In this document: in pieces, positions 18,126 to 26,747 of the stretch
How the letters are laid out: each line of letters starts with the position of its first letter
Numbering within the stretch: position 1 is the stretch's first letter
Source: Pengzhenrongella sicca
GTDB lineage: Bacteria > Actinomycetota > Actinomycetes > Actinomycetales > Cellulomonadaceae
DNA length: 64,000 nt
NCBI RefSeq assembly: GCF_017569225.1
Contig: NZ_CP071868.1
Location: 3,410,001 to 3,474,000, forward strand
Direction of reading: 5' to 3'
Position numbers and translations under genes: made by a program
Notes under the pieces: generated by a model
Seen by the model: only the letters and a program-made list of their open reading frames with translations
Told to the model about the DNA's origin: nothing
The model's database searches: none

Positions 18126-20795
18126 GTGACAACACCGTCGACAATCGATGCCCTCGTCGCCGCAGCGACCAAGGCGCTCGCCGAATACGCGAGGTTCGAC
18201 CAGGCCGAGATCGACCACATCGTCAAGAAGGCCGCCGTCGCGGCGCTCGACAAGCACGGGCTGCTGGCCGACCTCGCCGTCGCCGAGACCAAGCGCGGGG
18301 TCTTCGAGGACAAGGCGGTCAAGAACATCTTCGCGTGCGAGCACGTCACGCACTCGATGGCGGACCTCAAGACCGTCGGCGTCATCAGCCGCGACGAGCT
18401 CACGGGCATCATCGAGATCGCCGAGCCCGTCGGCGTCGTCGCCGGCATCACGCCGGTGACCAACGGCACCTCGACCGCGATCTTCAAGTCCCTGATCGCG
18501 CTCAAGACGCGCAACCCGATCATCTTCGGGTTCCACCCGGCCGCCCAGCAGTCGTCGGTCGCCGCGGCGACCGTCGTGCGCGACGCTGCGATCGCGGCGG
18601 GCGCCCCCGAGAACTGCATCCAGTGGATCGAGGCGCCCTCGATCGAGGCGACGAACGAGCTGATGCACCACCCGGGCGTCGCCCTCATCCTGGCGACCGG
18701 CGGCAACGCGATGGTCAGCGCCGCGTACTCGTGCGGCAAGCCCGCGCTCGGCGTCGGCGCCGGGAACGTGCCCGCCTACATCGAGAAGACCGCGAAGCTG
18801 AAGCGCGCCGTCAACGACGTCGTCCTGTCGAAGGCTTTCGACAACGGCATGATCTGCGCGTCCGAGCAGGCCGTCATCCTTGACGACGAGATCTACGACG
18901 CCGCGATGGCCGAGTTCGCCGTGCTGCACGCCTACCGCGTGAGCAAGAAGGAGAAGGCGCTGCTCGAGAAGTTCATCTTCGGGGTCGCTGCGCACGACAA
19001 GAACTGCGCGGGCGCGAAGCTCAACGCCGCCGTCGTCGGCCAGAGCCCCACCTGGATCGCCGCGCAGGCCGGCTTCACGATCCCCGCCGACACGTCCATC
19101 CTCCTGGTCGAGGTGGGCGAGGTCGGGCCGGTCGAGCCGATGACCCGCGAGAAGCTCACCCCCGTGCTCGCGGTGCTGCGCGCGACCTCGACCGAGCAGG
19201 GCATCCGGCTCGCGGAGCAGATGGTGGAGTTCGACGGGCTGGGCCACAGCGCCGCGATCCACACCCGCAACGACGCGCTCGCCGAGGAGTTCGGCACGCG
19301 CGTCAAGGCCATCCGGATCATTCGCGACGCGCCGTCGTCGCTCGGCGGCATCGGGGACATCTACAACGCGTTCATCCCCTCCCTCACGCTCGGCTGCGGC
19401 TCGTACGGCCGCAATTCGGTGTCGAACAACGTGTCGGCGATCAACCTCGTGAACATCAAGCGGATCGGCCGGAGGAACAACAACTTGCAGTGGTTCAAGG
19501 TCCCCGCGAAGACGTACTTCGAGCCGAACGCCATCCGCTACCTCGCCGACATGGAGGACGTCACCCGGGTGACCATCGTGACGGACACGACGATGACGCG
19601 ACTCGGCTTCGTCGACAAGGTGCTGGACGTGCTCGGTCGCCGCCCCGACAAGATCTCGCTGCAGATCATCGACAACGTCGAGCCCGAGCCGAGCGTCACG
19701 ACCGTGCAGAAGGGCGCGGCGCAGATGCGCGCCTTCGCGCCCGACACGATCATCGCGCTCGGCGGCGGCTCGCCGATGGACGCGGCGAAGGTCATGTGGC
19801 TGCTCTACGAGCACCCGGAGATCAACTTCTCGGACCTCAAGCAGAAGTTCTTCGACGTGCGCAAGCGCGCGTTCCGGTTCCCGACGCTGGGCGCGCTCGC
19901 GAGCCTCGTGTGCATCCCAACGACCTCGGGCACCGGCGCCGAGGTGACGCCGTTCGCGGTGATCACCGACACCGCGACGGGCCACAAGTACCCGCTCGCC
20001 GACTACGCCCTCACCCCGACGGTCGCGATCATCGACCCGGTGCTGACCGCGATGATGCCGAGCTCGCTCGCGGCCGACTCGGGCTTCGACGCGCTGACGC
20101 ACGCGACCGAGGCCTACGTGTCCGTGTACGCGAACGACTTCACGGACGGCATGGCGCTGCAGGCGATCCGGCTGATCTTCGAGAACCTCGCGGTCAGCGT
20201 CAACGGCGCGCCCGGGGAGCCCGAGACATCGGACGCGCGCGAGAAGATGCACAACGCCGGCACGATCGCGGGGATGGCGTTCGGGAACGCGTTCCTCGGC
20301 ATCGTGCACGCGATGGCGCACACGCTCGGTTCGACGTTCAAGCTCGTGCACGGGCGGACCAACGCCGTGCTGCTCCCGCACGTGGTGCGGTACAACGGCA
20401 CCGTCCCGTCGAAGCTCACGAGCTGGCCGAAGTACGAGAGCTACGTGGCCCCCGAGCGCTTCCAGCAGATCGCGGCGATGCTCGGGCTGCCGGCGCAGAC
20501 CCCCGCCGAGGGCGTCGAGTCCTACGCGCTCGCGCTCGAGTCGCTGCGCTCGAAGGTCGGCATCCCGGCGTCGTTCGCGGCGTGGGGCGTCGCCGAGGCC
20601 GACTTCATGGGGCGGCTCGACGAGCTCGCCATGGGCTCCTACGAGGACCAGTGCGCGCCCGCCAACCCGCGGATGCCGATGCGGGCGGACATGAAGGACC
20701 TCATGGCCGCGGCGTACTACGGCACGTCGGTCGCGGACGTGCGGGAGCGGCGCGCGCGGGCCGACGCGGTCCCCGAGCTCGCCACGCCGGCCTGA
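18126..20795 (+). CDS. adhE: Bifunctional acetaldehyde-CoA/alcohol dehydrogenase
   Basis: AdhE reduces acetyl-CoA to acetaldehyde and then ethanol, regenerating NAD+ in fermentation; it assembles into helical filaments in other bacteria. The 889-residue protein has the N-terminal aldehyde dehydrogenase domain (to about 440) with the catalytic cysteine in FDNGMICASEQAVIL, an NNLQWFKVPAKTYFE linker, and the C-terminal iron-dependent alcohol dehydrogenase with GGGSPMDAAK and the iron-binding histidines in GIVHAMAHTLGSTFKLVHGRTNAVLLPHV. The GTG at 18126 has GGGAG eight bases upstream. It suggests a facultative lifestyle. No clear Rex-type operator is visible upstream. The sequence around its stop codon is repeated 42 bases downstream in frame. 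Confidence 0.97.
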   Translation: MTTPSTIDALVAAATKALAEYARFDQAEIDHIVKKAAVAALDKHGLLADLAVAETKRGVFEDKAVKNIFACEHVTHSMADLKTVGVISRDELTGIIEIAEPVGVVAGITPVTNGTSTAIFKSLIALKTRNPIIFGFHPAAQQSSVAAATVVRDAAIAAGAPENCIQWIEAPSIEATNELMHHPGVALILATGGNAMVSAAYSCGKPALGVGAGNVPAYIEKTAKLKRAVNDVVLSKAFDNGMICASEQAVILDDEIYDAAMAEFAVLHAYRVSKKEKALLEKFIFGVAAHDKNCAGAKLNAAVVGQSPTWIAAQAGFTIPADTSILLVEVGEVGPVEPMTREKLTPVLAVLRATSTEQGIRLAEQMVEFDGLGHSAAIHTRNDALAEEFGTRVKAIRIIRDAPSSLGGIGDIYNAFIPSLTLGCGSYGRNSVSNNVSAINLVNIKRIGRRNNNLQWFKVPAKTYFEPNAIRYLADMEDVTRVTIVTDTTMTRLGFVDKVLDVLGRRPDKISLQIIDNVEPEPSVTTVQKGAAQMRAFAPDTIIALGGGSPMDAAKVMWLLYEHPEINFSDLKQKFFDVRKRAFRFPTLGALASLVCIPTTSGTGAEVTPFAVITDTATGHKYPLADYALTPTVAIIDPVLTAMMPSSLAADSGFDALTHATEAYVSVYANDFTDGMALQAIRLIFENLAVSVNGAPGEPETSDAREKMHNAGTIAGMAFGNAFLGIVHAMAHTLGSTFKLVHGRTNAVLLPHVVRYNGTVPSKLTSWPKYESYVAPERFQQIAAMLGLPAQTPAEGVESYALALESLRSKVGIPASFAAWGVAEADFMGRLDELAMGSYEDQCAPANPRMPMRADMKDLMAAAYYGTSVADVRERRARADAVPELATPA

Positions 20796-20815
20796 CCTCG
20801 GCGGCTGCGCCTCGG

Positions 20816-20854
20816 AGGCCCGGCCGTGCCGCCCTGACCTTGGCGGCCGGGCCT
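20816..20854 (+). terminator. Hairpin after adhE
   Basis: AGGCCCGGCCG (20816-20826) pairs perfectly with CGGCCGGGCCT (20844-20854) across a 17-base loop, 20 bases past the adhE stop. No T-tract follows. It may end adhE transcription. Confidence 0.5.
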
Positions 20855-20908
20855 CGCCGCGCGACGACGCCGGGCACAATGGGGGTTTCCCACCTTCAGG
20901 AGGCCCCC

Positions 20909-21376
20909 GTGCGAACGACCCGTACCCGGACGATCACCGCCACCGCCGCCGTCGTCGCGACCCTCGCGCTGGCTGGCTGCTCGGACGGCTCGACGCCCGA
21001 TCTCGGCGAGCTCAGCGCGTCGCTCTCCTCCGCCGTCGAGGGCGCGAAGGAGAGCGCCGAGCAGGCCCAGACCGCCATCGACGACGCCCGCACCCAGCTC
21101 GAGGATGTGACCCCCGAGGCACGCGCCGCCGTCGAGGACGCGATCGCCGCGTCGTCGGCCGCAATCGGCTCGGCGACGACGGCGATCGACGAGGCGAGCG
21201 CCGACGGGAGCTCGGCGAGCGCCGCGGTCGCCGAGGCCGAGGCATCACTCGCCGACGCCCAAGCCCAGCTCGACTCCGCGGCGGCATCCGTCGACGGCGT
21301 CACGAAGACCGCGCTCGAGGCGCTGTCCGCCCAGATCGACGACCTGAGCGCGCAGCTCGACGCGACGCAGGGCTGA
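20909..21376 (+). CDS. Alanine-rich coiled-coil lipoprotein
   Basis: The 155-residue product has a basic n-region (RTTRTRT), a hydrophobic core (AAVVATLALA) and the lipobox LAGC at about residue 25, so it should be lipid-anchored outside the membrane. The mature part is Ala/Asp/Ser/Glu-rich with heptad-like spacing (AVAEAEASLADAQAQLDSAAAS), consistent with a long coiled coil, and has no enzymatic motif. The GTG at 20909 is chosen because AGGAGG (20898-20903) precedes it by five bases; an in-frame ATG at 20879 would lengthen the signal peptide by ten residues. The function is unknown. Confidence 0.75.
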   Translation: MRTTRTRTITATAAVVATLALAGCSDGSTPDLGELSASLSSAVEGAKESAEQAQTAIDDARTQLEDVTPEARAAVEDAIAASSAAIGSATTAIDEASADGSSASAAVAEAEASLADAQAQLDSAAASVDGVTKTALEALSAQIDDLSAQLDATQG

Positions 21377-21512
21377 CCGGATCGACCGACCGGCCCGACC
21401 GCCTGGGCCCTTGGTCCCGATAATTGCGAGCGCAACTACTCCGAACGGGTGAACGCTCAAGTTCGCCCTCGAAACCCATGTCATGACTGCGGCCTGAGCC
21501 GATCTCACAGAC

Positions 21513-21641
21513 ATGACCATCAACGGCGCACGGCAGGGCCAGCGCAGGGCGCATGCGCCCGCATGGTTTACCGTCGCCGCCTGGGGGTCGCTCGGGCTCC
21601 TGCTGCTCGGCGGGTTCGCGGGCGCCGTCGGCCTCGGCTGA
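21513..21641 (+). CDS. Possible 42-residue single-pass membrane protein
   Basis: A reading frame starts at ATG 21513 and encodes a short basic head (MTINGARQGQRRAHAPAW) followed by one strongly hydrophobic segment (FTVAAWGSLGLLLLGGFAGAVGLG) that ends the protein. The charge bias and helix length are what a real small membrane protein would show. There is no good Shine-Dalgarno before the ATG, and the length alone gives little statistical support. If real it would insert with its N-terminus inside. I cannot assign a function. Confidence 0.35.
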   Translation: MTINGARQGQRRAHAPAWFTVAAWGSLGLLLLGGFAGAVGLG

Positions 21642-21712
21642 CGCTGCACCGACTGCCCGCTCCACCAGCCCGCTCCACCAGCCCGCTCCGACGGCCTGCG
21701 GCGCCGCCCGCG

Positions 21713-21718
21713 TAGCCT
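21713..21718 (+). promoter_or_regulatory. Likely -10 element, leaderless aminotransferase gene
   Basis: TAGCCT lies six bases before the GTG at 21725, and no Shine-Dalgarno is present. Confidence 0.5.
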
Positions 21719-21724
21719 CACCGG

Positions 21725-23017
21725 GTGACGCCGACGACCGAGCCAGCCCAACCCGGCACCCTCCCGGGCGCCCCCTCCCCCGCCGACGGGCGCCCCGTGA
21801 GCACGGCCGGGCGCTGGCGCGACGTCCTGCGGGCGACCGGCCTGCTCGCGCCCGACGGCGGCACGCGGCCCACGATCTTCGCCGAGATGTCGGCACTCGC
21901 GGCGAGCACCGGGGCGATCAACCTCGGCCAGGGCTTCCCTGACGTCGACGGCCCGGAGGCCATCAAGCGCGCCGCGATGGCGGCGATCGAGGCCGGCCAC
22001 AACCAGTACCCGCCGGGCGCCGGCATCCCCGCGCTGCGCGCGGCGGTGGCGACCCACCAGCGCCGCCACTACCGGCTCGAGGTCGATCCCGAGACCGAGG
22101 TGCTCATCACGACGGGCGCGACCGAGGCGCTCGCCGCCGCGGTGCTCGCCCTCGCCGGCCCCGGCGACGAGGTCCTCACGCTCGAGCCGTTCTACGACTC
22201 GTACGCCGCCGTCATCGCGCTCGCGGGAGCGGCCCACACGACCGCTCCCCTCGTCCGCGGCCCGGCCGGCTTCCGGCTCGACCCCGCGGCGCTGCGCCTG
22301 GCCTTCACCGACCGGACCCGCATCGTGCTGCTGAACTCTCCGCACAACCCGACCGGCACCGTCCTGACGCGGGCCGAGCTGACCCTGATCGCCCAGCTCG
22401 CCACGGCCCACGACGCGATCGTCATCACCGACGAGGTCTACGAGCACCTCGTCTACGACGGCGCGGAGCACATCCCCGTGGCGACGCTGCCCGGGATGGC
22501 CGCCCGCACGCTGACGATCTCGTCCGTGGGCAAGTCCTTCTCGTTCACCGGCTGGAAGATCGGCTGGGTCGCCGGCCCCGCGGCCCTCGTCGAGGCCGTC
22601 CGCACGGTCAAGCAGTTCCTCACCTACGTGTCCGGCGCGCCGTTCCAGCCCGCGGTCGCGACCGCACTGACCGACGCCGCCGCCTCGGCGTGGGTCGTCG
22701 ACCTCGCCGCCTCACTCGCGGGCCGGCGCGACTTGCTGTGCGCAGGGCTCGAGCGCGCGGGCTTCGACGTCATCCGGCCGCAGGGCACGTACTTCGTCGT
22801 CGCCGACGGCGCGCCGCTCGGCTTCGACGACGGCGCAGAGCTCTGCCGTCGGCTCCCCGAGCTCGCGGGCGTGGTGGGCGTGCCGGTGAGCGCGTTCACG
22901 CGCGCGGGCTCCGCCGCCGACGCGGCGCTGCGGTCGGCGGTCCGGTTCACGTTCGTCAAGCGCGAGTCGGTGCTGCGCGAGGCCGTCATCCGGTTGGCGG
23001 AACTCGCGGCTCGATAG
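21725..23017 (+). CDS. PLP-dependent aminotransferase, class I/II (DapC-like)
   Basis: The 430-residue protein belongs to the fold type I aminotransferases. The PLP lysine is in SSVGKSFSFTGWKIGW, preceded by the Asp/Tyr of ITDEVYEHLVYDG and by NSPHNPTGT, which holds the cofactor-binding Asn. INLGQGFPDVDGP near residue 60 is typical of the branch that includes N-succinyldiaminopimelate and kynurenine aminotransferases. In actinobacteria the group is usually annotated as DapC-like, so a role in lysine/diaminopimelate synthesis is possible but not proven. The first 35 residues are Pro-rich. GTG 21725 fits the TAGCCT promoter spacing; a GTG at 21797 (VSTAGRWRDVL) is the alternative start. Confidence 0.85.
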   Translation: MTPTTEPAQPGTLPGAPSPADGRPVSTAGRWRDVLRATGLLAPDGGTRPTIFAEMSALAASTGAINLGQGFPDVDGPEAIKRAAMAAIEAGHNQYPPGAGIPALRAAVATHQRRHYRLEVDPETEVLITTGATEALAAAVLALAGPGDEVLTLEPFYDSYAAVIALAGAAHTTAPLVRGPAGFRLDPAALRLAFTDRTRIVLLNSPHNPTGTVLTRAELTLIAQLATAHDAIVITDEVYEHLVYDGAEHIPVATLPGMAARTLTISSVGKSFSFTGWKIGWVAGPAALVEAVRTVKQFLTYVSGAPFQPAVATALTDAAASAWVVDLAASLAGRRDLLCAGLERAGFDVIRPQGTYFVVADGAPLGFDDGAELCRRLPELAGVVGVPVSAFTRAGSAADAALRSAVRFTFVKRESVLREAVIRLAELAAR

Positions 23018-23041
23018 GCGGGCGCGGCCGCCGAGCCGCCC

Positions 23042-23047
23042 TAGGGT
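23042..23047 (+). promoter_or_regulatory. Likely -10 element, leaderless VOC gene
   Basis: TAGGGT ends seven bases before the ATG at 23055. Confidence 0.45.
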
Positions 23048-23054
23048 GGCGACC

Positions 23055-23477
23055 ATGGACGTCCGATTCATCGCAAGCTTCACCGTCGTGAGCAACCACC
23101 CGACCGCGGACCGCCGCCTGTTCCGCGACGCGATCGGCCTGCCCCTGCGCTCCGCCGTGACCGCCGAGGAGGACTCGCAGTACGTGTTCTCCGAGGAGAT
23201 CCCCGGGGCGAAGCACTTCGGGGTCTGGCCGCTCGCCGAGGCGGCGCAGGCCTGCTTCGGCCTCGACCAGTGGCCGCAGGACCACCCCGTCCCGCAGGCG
23301 AGCGTCGAGTTCGAGGTCGACGACGTCGAGGCGGCGGCCAGCGAGCTCGTCGCGAAGGGCTACCGGCTGCTGCACCCGACCCGAACCGAGCCGTGGCACC
23401 AGATCATCGCGCGGCTGCAGACGCCGGACGGGATGATCGTGGGGGTCTGCTTCACGCCCTGGCTGCACGACACCTGA
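23055..23477 (+). CDS. VOC (glyoxalase/bleomycin-resistance-like) family protein
   Basis: The 140-residue protein has the two beta-alpha-beta-beta-beta modules of the vicinal oxygen chelate fold: MDVRFIASFTVVSNHPTADRRLFRDAIGLPL in the first and ASVEFEVDDVEAAASELVAKGYRLLHP in the second, closing with LQTPDGMIVGVCFTPW. Possible metal ligands include the His of GAKHFGVW and the Glu of VEFEVDD, but no canonical set can be asserted. The specific activity is unknown. A single gene with its own leaderless promoter; the neighbouring exporter on the opposite strand converges on it with 21 bases between stops. Confidence 0.75.
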   Translation: MDVRFIASFTVVSNHPTADRRLFRDAIGLPLRSAVTAEEDSQYVFSEEIPGAKHFGVWPLAEAAQACFGLDQWPQDHPVPQASVEFEVDDVEAAASELVAKGYRLLHPTRTEPWHQIIARLQTPDGMIVGVCFTPWLHDT

Positions 23478-23498
23478 GCCGGCACGCCCGGCGCAGGG

Positions 23499-24728
23499 CT
23501 ACAGGCTGTGCCAGCCGCCGCGCCGGTACGCCGGGGTCGCGAGCGCGAGCACCGCGAGCGCCGTCGCAGCGCACCCGACCATGACCAGGCACATCGCGCG
23601 CGCGTCGCCGCCGAGGACTCCGACCAGCGGGCTCACCACGCCGGCGATGCCGGTCTGCATCGAGCCGAGGAACGCGGCCGCCGTGCCCGCCATCGCGCCG
23701 TACCGGTTGAGGGCGATCGCTGAGGCGTTCGGCGGGACGAAGTTCACCAGGAGCAGCAGCAGCCACAGGGCGACCAGCAGGCCGAACAGCCCGCCGAAGC
23801 CCGTGAGCGCGATCGCGAGCAGCACGACGGACATCGTGAGCGAGGCCGGGAGCGCGACGCGCAGGATGCGGATCGGCGCGATCCGACGCACGAGCGCGGC
23901 GTTGATCTGCGCACCGCCGACGAGCGCGATGCCGTTGACCGCGAACAGCAGCGCGAACTGGTTGGCCGACAGCCCGTAGCCCTCGCGCAGCACGAACGGC
24001 GAGCCGACGACGTAGCTGATCAGCAGGCCCATCCCGAGTCCCGGCAGCACCGCGACGGCGACGAAGTGCCGATCGCGCAGCAGCTCGCGGTAGCCGCGCA
24101 GCGCCGGGCCGAGGCCGGCCTCGCGGCGGAACTCCGGGTGCAGCGTCTCGGGCAGCCGCCGCCAGACCACGACCCAGAGCACGGCGCCGAACAGCGCGAG
24201 CCCGACGAACACCCCGCGCCAGCCGAACTGGCCCGCGATGACCCCGCCGAGCGAGGGCGCGAACATCGGCGCGGCGCCGATCACGAGCATGAGCCGGGAC
24301 AGCAGGCGGGACGCGTCGGCGCCCACGAACCGGTCCCGGATGACCGCGAGCGCGACCACGGTCGCCGACGCGTTGAAGAACCCCTGCAGGAACCGCAGCG
24401 TGATCAGCCAGCCGATGCCGGGCGCGACGGCGCACAGGAGCGAGATCAGCACGTGCATCGCGACCCCGATCAGCACGGGGAGCCGGCGCCCGAGCCGGTC
24501 GGAGAGCGGTCCGACGACGAGCTGGCCGAACGCGCCGCCGACGAGGACGCCGGTCATGGTCAGCTGGACGGCGGTGGTCGACGTGGCGAGGTCCCGCGCC
24601 ACGTCGGGCAGCGAGGGCACGTAGATGTCGCTGGTCACCGCCGGCAGGGCGCACATGAGGCCGAGCAGCAGGATGTACTTGCCGGTCGAGCGAGGGGCGG
24701 GGGGACTGAGGGGGCCGCCGTTTTCCAT
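23499..24728 (-). CDS. Bcr/CflA-type multidrug MFS exporter
   Basis: The 409-residue protein has twelve hydrophobic helices. The N-terminal helix LLLGLMCALPAVTSDIYVPSLPDVARDL contains the D-x-Y-x-P-x-xP pattern of the Bcr/CflA drug:proton antiporters. It is followed by the MFS loop GPLSDRLGRRLPVLIG and the antiporter-type sequence LQGFFNASATVVALAVIRD. The ATG at 24728 begins MENGGPLSPPAPRS, a short cytoplasmic head. It lies divergent from the SRAP gene with 81 bases between starts. Substrates are unknown; sulfonamide, bicyclomycin or other drugs are family examples only. Confidence 0.85.
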   Translation of the reverse strand: MENGGPLSPPAPRSTGKYILLLGLMCALPAVTSDIYVPSLPDVARDLATSTTAVQLTMTGVLVGGAFGQLVVGPLSDRLGRRLPVLIGVAMHVLISLLCAVAPGIGWLITLRFLQGFFNASATVVALAVIRDRFVGADASRLLSRLMLVIGAAPMFAPSLGGVIAGQFGWRGVFVGLALFGAVLWVVVWRRLPETLHPEFRREAGLGPALRGYRELLRDRHFVAVAVLPGLGMGLLISYVVGSPFVLREGYGLSANQFALLFAVNGIALVGGAQINAALVRRIAPIRILRVALPASLTMSVVLLAIALTGFGGLFGLLVALWLLLLLVNFVPPNASAIALNRYGAMAGTAAAFLGSMQTGIAGVVSPLVGVLGGDARAMCLVMVGCAATALAVLALATPAYRRGGWHSL

Positions 24729-24809
24729 CGCGACGATTCTCTCATCCGTTCGCGTGCGCGCCGCCGACGCCGGGCAGCGCACGTCGGACCCATACGGCAC
24801 GCTGGTGCC

Positions 24810-25544
24810 ATGTGCGGTCGCTACGCCTCGTTCCGCGAGGCCCAGGATCTGGCGGACGAGTTCGCGCTCGCGTCCATCGCCGACGACGTCCGGCTGCTGC
24901 CCGCGTCGTGGAATGTCGCCCCGACCGACCCGATCCGGATCATCGTCGAGCGGCCGGAGCGGCTGGCCGACGGCTCCCACGGGGCGATCCAGCGCACCCT
25001 GCGCGCCGCTCGCTGGGGGCTCGTGCCGTCCTGGGCGAAGGACCGGTCGATCGGCGCCAAGATGATCAACGCGCGCATGGAGACGGTGCTCACCAAGCCG
25101 GCGTTCCGGCGCGCCGCCGCGAGCCGGCGCGCGCTGGTGCCCGCCGACGGGTACTACGAGTGGCTGCCGCCGGAGCCGGGCGCCGGGCCGCGGGCCCGCA
25201 AGCAGCCGATCTATCTCCATCCGGGCGACGGCGGGTCGCTCGCGCTGGCCGGCCTGTACGAGTTCTGGACCGACCCCGCCAAGGCCGCCGACGATCCGTC
25301 GCGCTGGCTCGTGACCGCGACGATCATCACCACGACGGCGGTGGACGAGATGGGCCGCGTCCACGACCGGCAACCGGTGATGCTGCTCCCGGACCGCTGG
25401 GACGCCTGGCTGGACCCGGCGGTCGGCGCCGAGGAGGCGGCCGCGCAGCTCGCCTCGAACGCACCCCGCCTTGAGCTGACCCCGGTCTCGACGGCCGTCA
25501 ACACGGTCGGCACGAACGGCCCGGAGCTGATCCTGCCGCTGTGA
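24810..25544 (+). CDS. SRAP-domain protein (YedK/HMCES family)
   Basis: SRAP proteins crosslink through an N-terminal cysteine to abasic sites in single-stranded DNA and so protect them. After removal of Met the protein begins CGRYAS, the invariant catalytic Cys2. The other signatures are WNVAPT, WGLVPSWAKD, INARMETV, RRALVPADGYYEW (with the catalytic Glu) and TAVDEMGRVHDRQPVML, which holds the conserved His. The length of 244 residues is typical. It is transcribed away from the exporter and converges on the cyclase gene. An SOS or DNA-damage link is known in the family but no LexA box is visible here. Confidence 0.93.
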   Translation: MCGRYASFREAQDLADEFALASIADDVRLLPASWNVAPTDPIRIIVERPERLADGSHGAIQRTLRAARWGLVPSWAKDRSIGAKMINARMETVLTKPAFRRAAASRRALVPADGYYEWLPPEPGAGPRARKQPIYLHPGDGGSLALAGLYEFWTDPAKAADDPSRWLVTATIITTTAVDEMGRVHDRQPVMLLPDRWDAWLDPAVGAEEAAAQLASNAPRLELTPVSTAVNTVGTNGPELILPL

Positions 25545-25556
25545 CGCGGGCGACCG

Positions 25557-26648
25557 TCAGTCGATCGACTCGACCCGGACCGGGGAGATCGCCCCGAGGC
25601 CGGCGAGGTCGCGGACCGGCTGCGGCGCGAGCCGGAACCGGCCCGACGCTGCGAGGAGCGCCGCGGTCGTCTCGTCCGTGAGGACCGTGCTCGGCTCGGC
25701 GATGTCCGTCAGGCGGGCGGCGAGGTTCACCGACGCCCCGAACACGTCGCCGAACCGCGAGAGCACGCGGCCCTGCACGAAGCCGACCCGCACGGGGGTG
25801 ACCCCGCGCGCGCCCTCCGCGAGCCCGCCCGCGGTGCGCTCGGCCGCCACGTCCAGTTCCGTGCCCAGCACGCGCGCGAGGCCGAGCGCCACGTCGGCGC
25901 CGGTCGCGACGTCGTCGGCGATGAACAGCACGGCGTCCCCGATCGTCTTGACCACCCGCCCGCCCGCCTCGGTGACCACGTCCCGCGCGATCGTCTCGAA
26001 CCGTTGCACGAACGCCGACAGGTCCGTCGGGCCGAGGCCGGCGGTGCGGCGCGTGAACGAGACCATGTCGGCGAACCCGACCGCGCGCGCGAGCGGCAGC
26101 GCCGTGGGGTCCGGGTGGTCGACGGCGCCGACCTCGCCGAACTCTGCGGCGATCCGGCCGGCCATGGCCGCGAGGTGCCGGCGCCAGGAGTGGACGAGCT
26201 GGGCCTCGAGCAGCGGGCCGGTCTGCGCGAGGCGGTCGAGCACGACCAGGCGCGCGCTCGTGTCGTCGAGCTGGTAGCGCGCCGCGGCGTCCTCGACGAG
26301 GGCCTCGACCTGCCAGAGCACGAGGCGCTCGGACGTGTGCCCGAGCGCGCGGGTCAGGGTCACGGCGGTCCGCCGGTTCATCTCGCCCGACCGGATCAGC
26401 GCGGCGACGCGCATGATCGCGGCGGCGTCGTCCTCGGTGAACACCGGGTCGTCCGGGTCGGCGTGCGGCAGGCCGAGCGTCGACCAGAACACCCGCGCGT
26501 CCTCGACGTCGACGTCGGGCCCGGACCGCTCGGCGAGGTCCCGGAGCGTGAGCGTCCGAGCGCCGCCGAGCAGCAACGCGTCGAGCCCGCCGACGGTCGA
26601 GTCCACCGCCGCAGGCTCCTGGCCCGGTCCAACGGCTGTGTGCTGCAT
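25557..26648 (-). CDS. Class III adenylate/guanylate cyclase with regulatory N-terminus
   Basis: The 363-residue soluble protein ends in a class III cyclase domain (about 185-350). Metal- and substrate-binding stretches are FADMVSFTRRTAGLG (first metal Asp), GGRVVKTIGDAVLFIADD (second metal Asp), and VRVGFVQGRVLSRFGDVFGASVNLAARL, with the transition-state Asn and Arg in the last. Residues 35-165 form a helical N-terminal domain (LTLRDLAERSGPDVDVEDARVFW) resembling the regulatory domain of the mycobacterial pH-sensing cyclase Rv1264. cAMP is the likely product. The ATG at 26648 sits six bases past a TAGCCT; a GTG directly before it would add one residue. Confidence 0.88.
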   Translation of the reverse strand: MQHTAVGPGQEPAAVDSTVGGLDALLLGGARTLTLRDLAERSGPDVDVEDARVFWSTLGLPHADPDDPVFTEDDAAAIMRVAALIRSGEMNRRTAVTLTRALGHTSERLVLWQVEALVEDAAARYQLDDTSARLVVLDRLAQTGPLLEAQLVHSWRRHLAAMAGRIAAEFGEVGAVDHPDPTALPLARAVGFADMVSFTRRTAGLGPTDLSAFVQRFETIARDVVTEAGGRVVKTIGDAVLFIADDVATGADVALGLARVLGTELDVAAERTAGGLAEGARGVTPVRVGFVQGRVLSRFGDVFGASVNLAARLTDIAEPSTVLTDETTAALLAASGRFRLAPQPVRDLAGLGAISPVRVESID

Positions 26649-26654
26649 CACCCC

Positions 26655-26660
26655 AGGCTA
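26655..26660 (-). promoter_or_regulatory. Likely -10 element, leaderless cyclase gene
   Basis: TAGCCT on the minus strand ends six bases before the ATG at 26648. Confidence 0.5.
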
Positions 26661-26702
26661 GCCCGCGTCCGGCGGCCGCCGACCGCGGCGGCCGGACGGC
26701 GG

Positions 26703-26747
26703 GCGGTCAGACGGCGGGCAGTCAGACAGCCGGCGGTCAGACGGCGG
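26703..26747. repeat. Three 15-bp repeats spanning the birA stop codon
   Basis: Units GCGGTCAGACGGCGG (26703-26717), GCAGTCAGACAGCCG (26718-26732) and GCGGTCAGACGGCGG (26733-26747) are contiguous. Read on the minus strand, the last unit carries the end of birA (AV, stop), and the other two repeat the same in-frame stop: AV-stop occurs three times, five codons apart. Confidence 0.9.

Larger units (their letters stand above)
21377..21724. other. 348-base gap with a short palindrome and a possible small gene
   Basis: The gap between the lipoprotein and the aminotransferase holds the palindrome TTGCG-AG-CGCAA at 21424-21435, a possible 42-codon reading frame (listed separately), and a GCCCGCTCCACCA direct repeat near 21655-21690. 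Nothing else is recognised. Confidence 0.5.

Noticed and set aside
18081-20879. 932-codon minus-strand open frame over adhE
   Set aside because: It is His/Arg/Asp-rich antisense of adhE with no recognisable domain.
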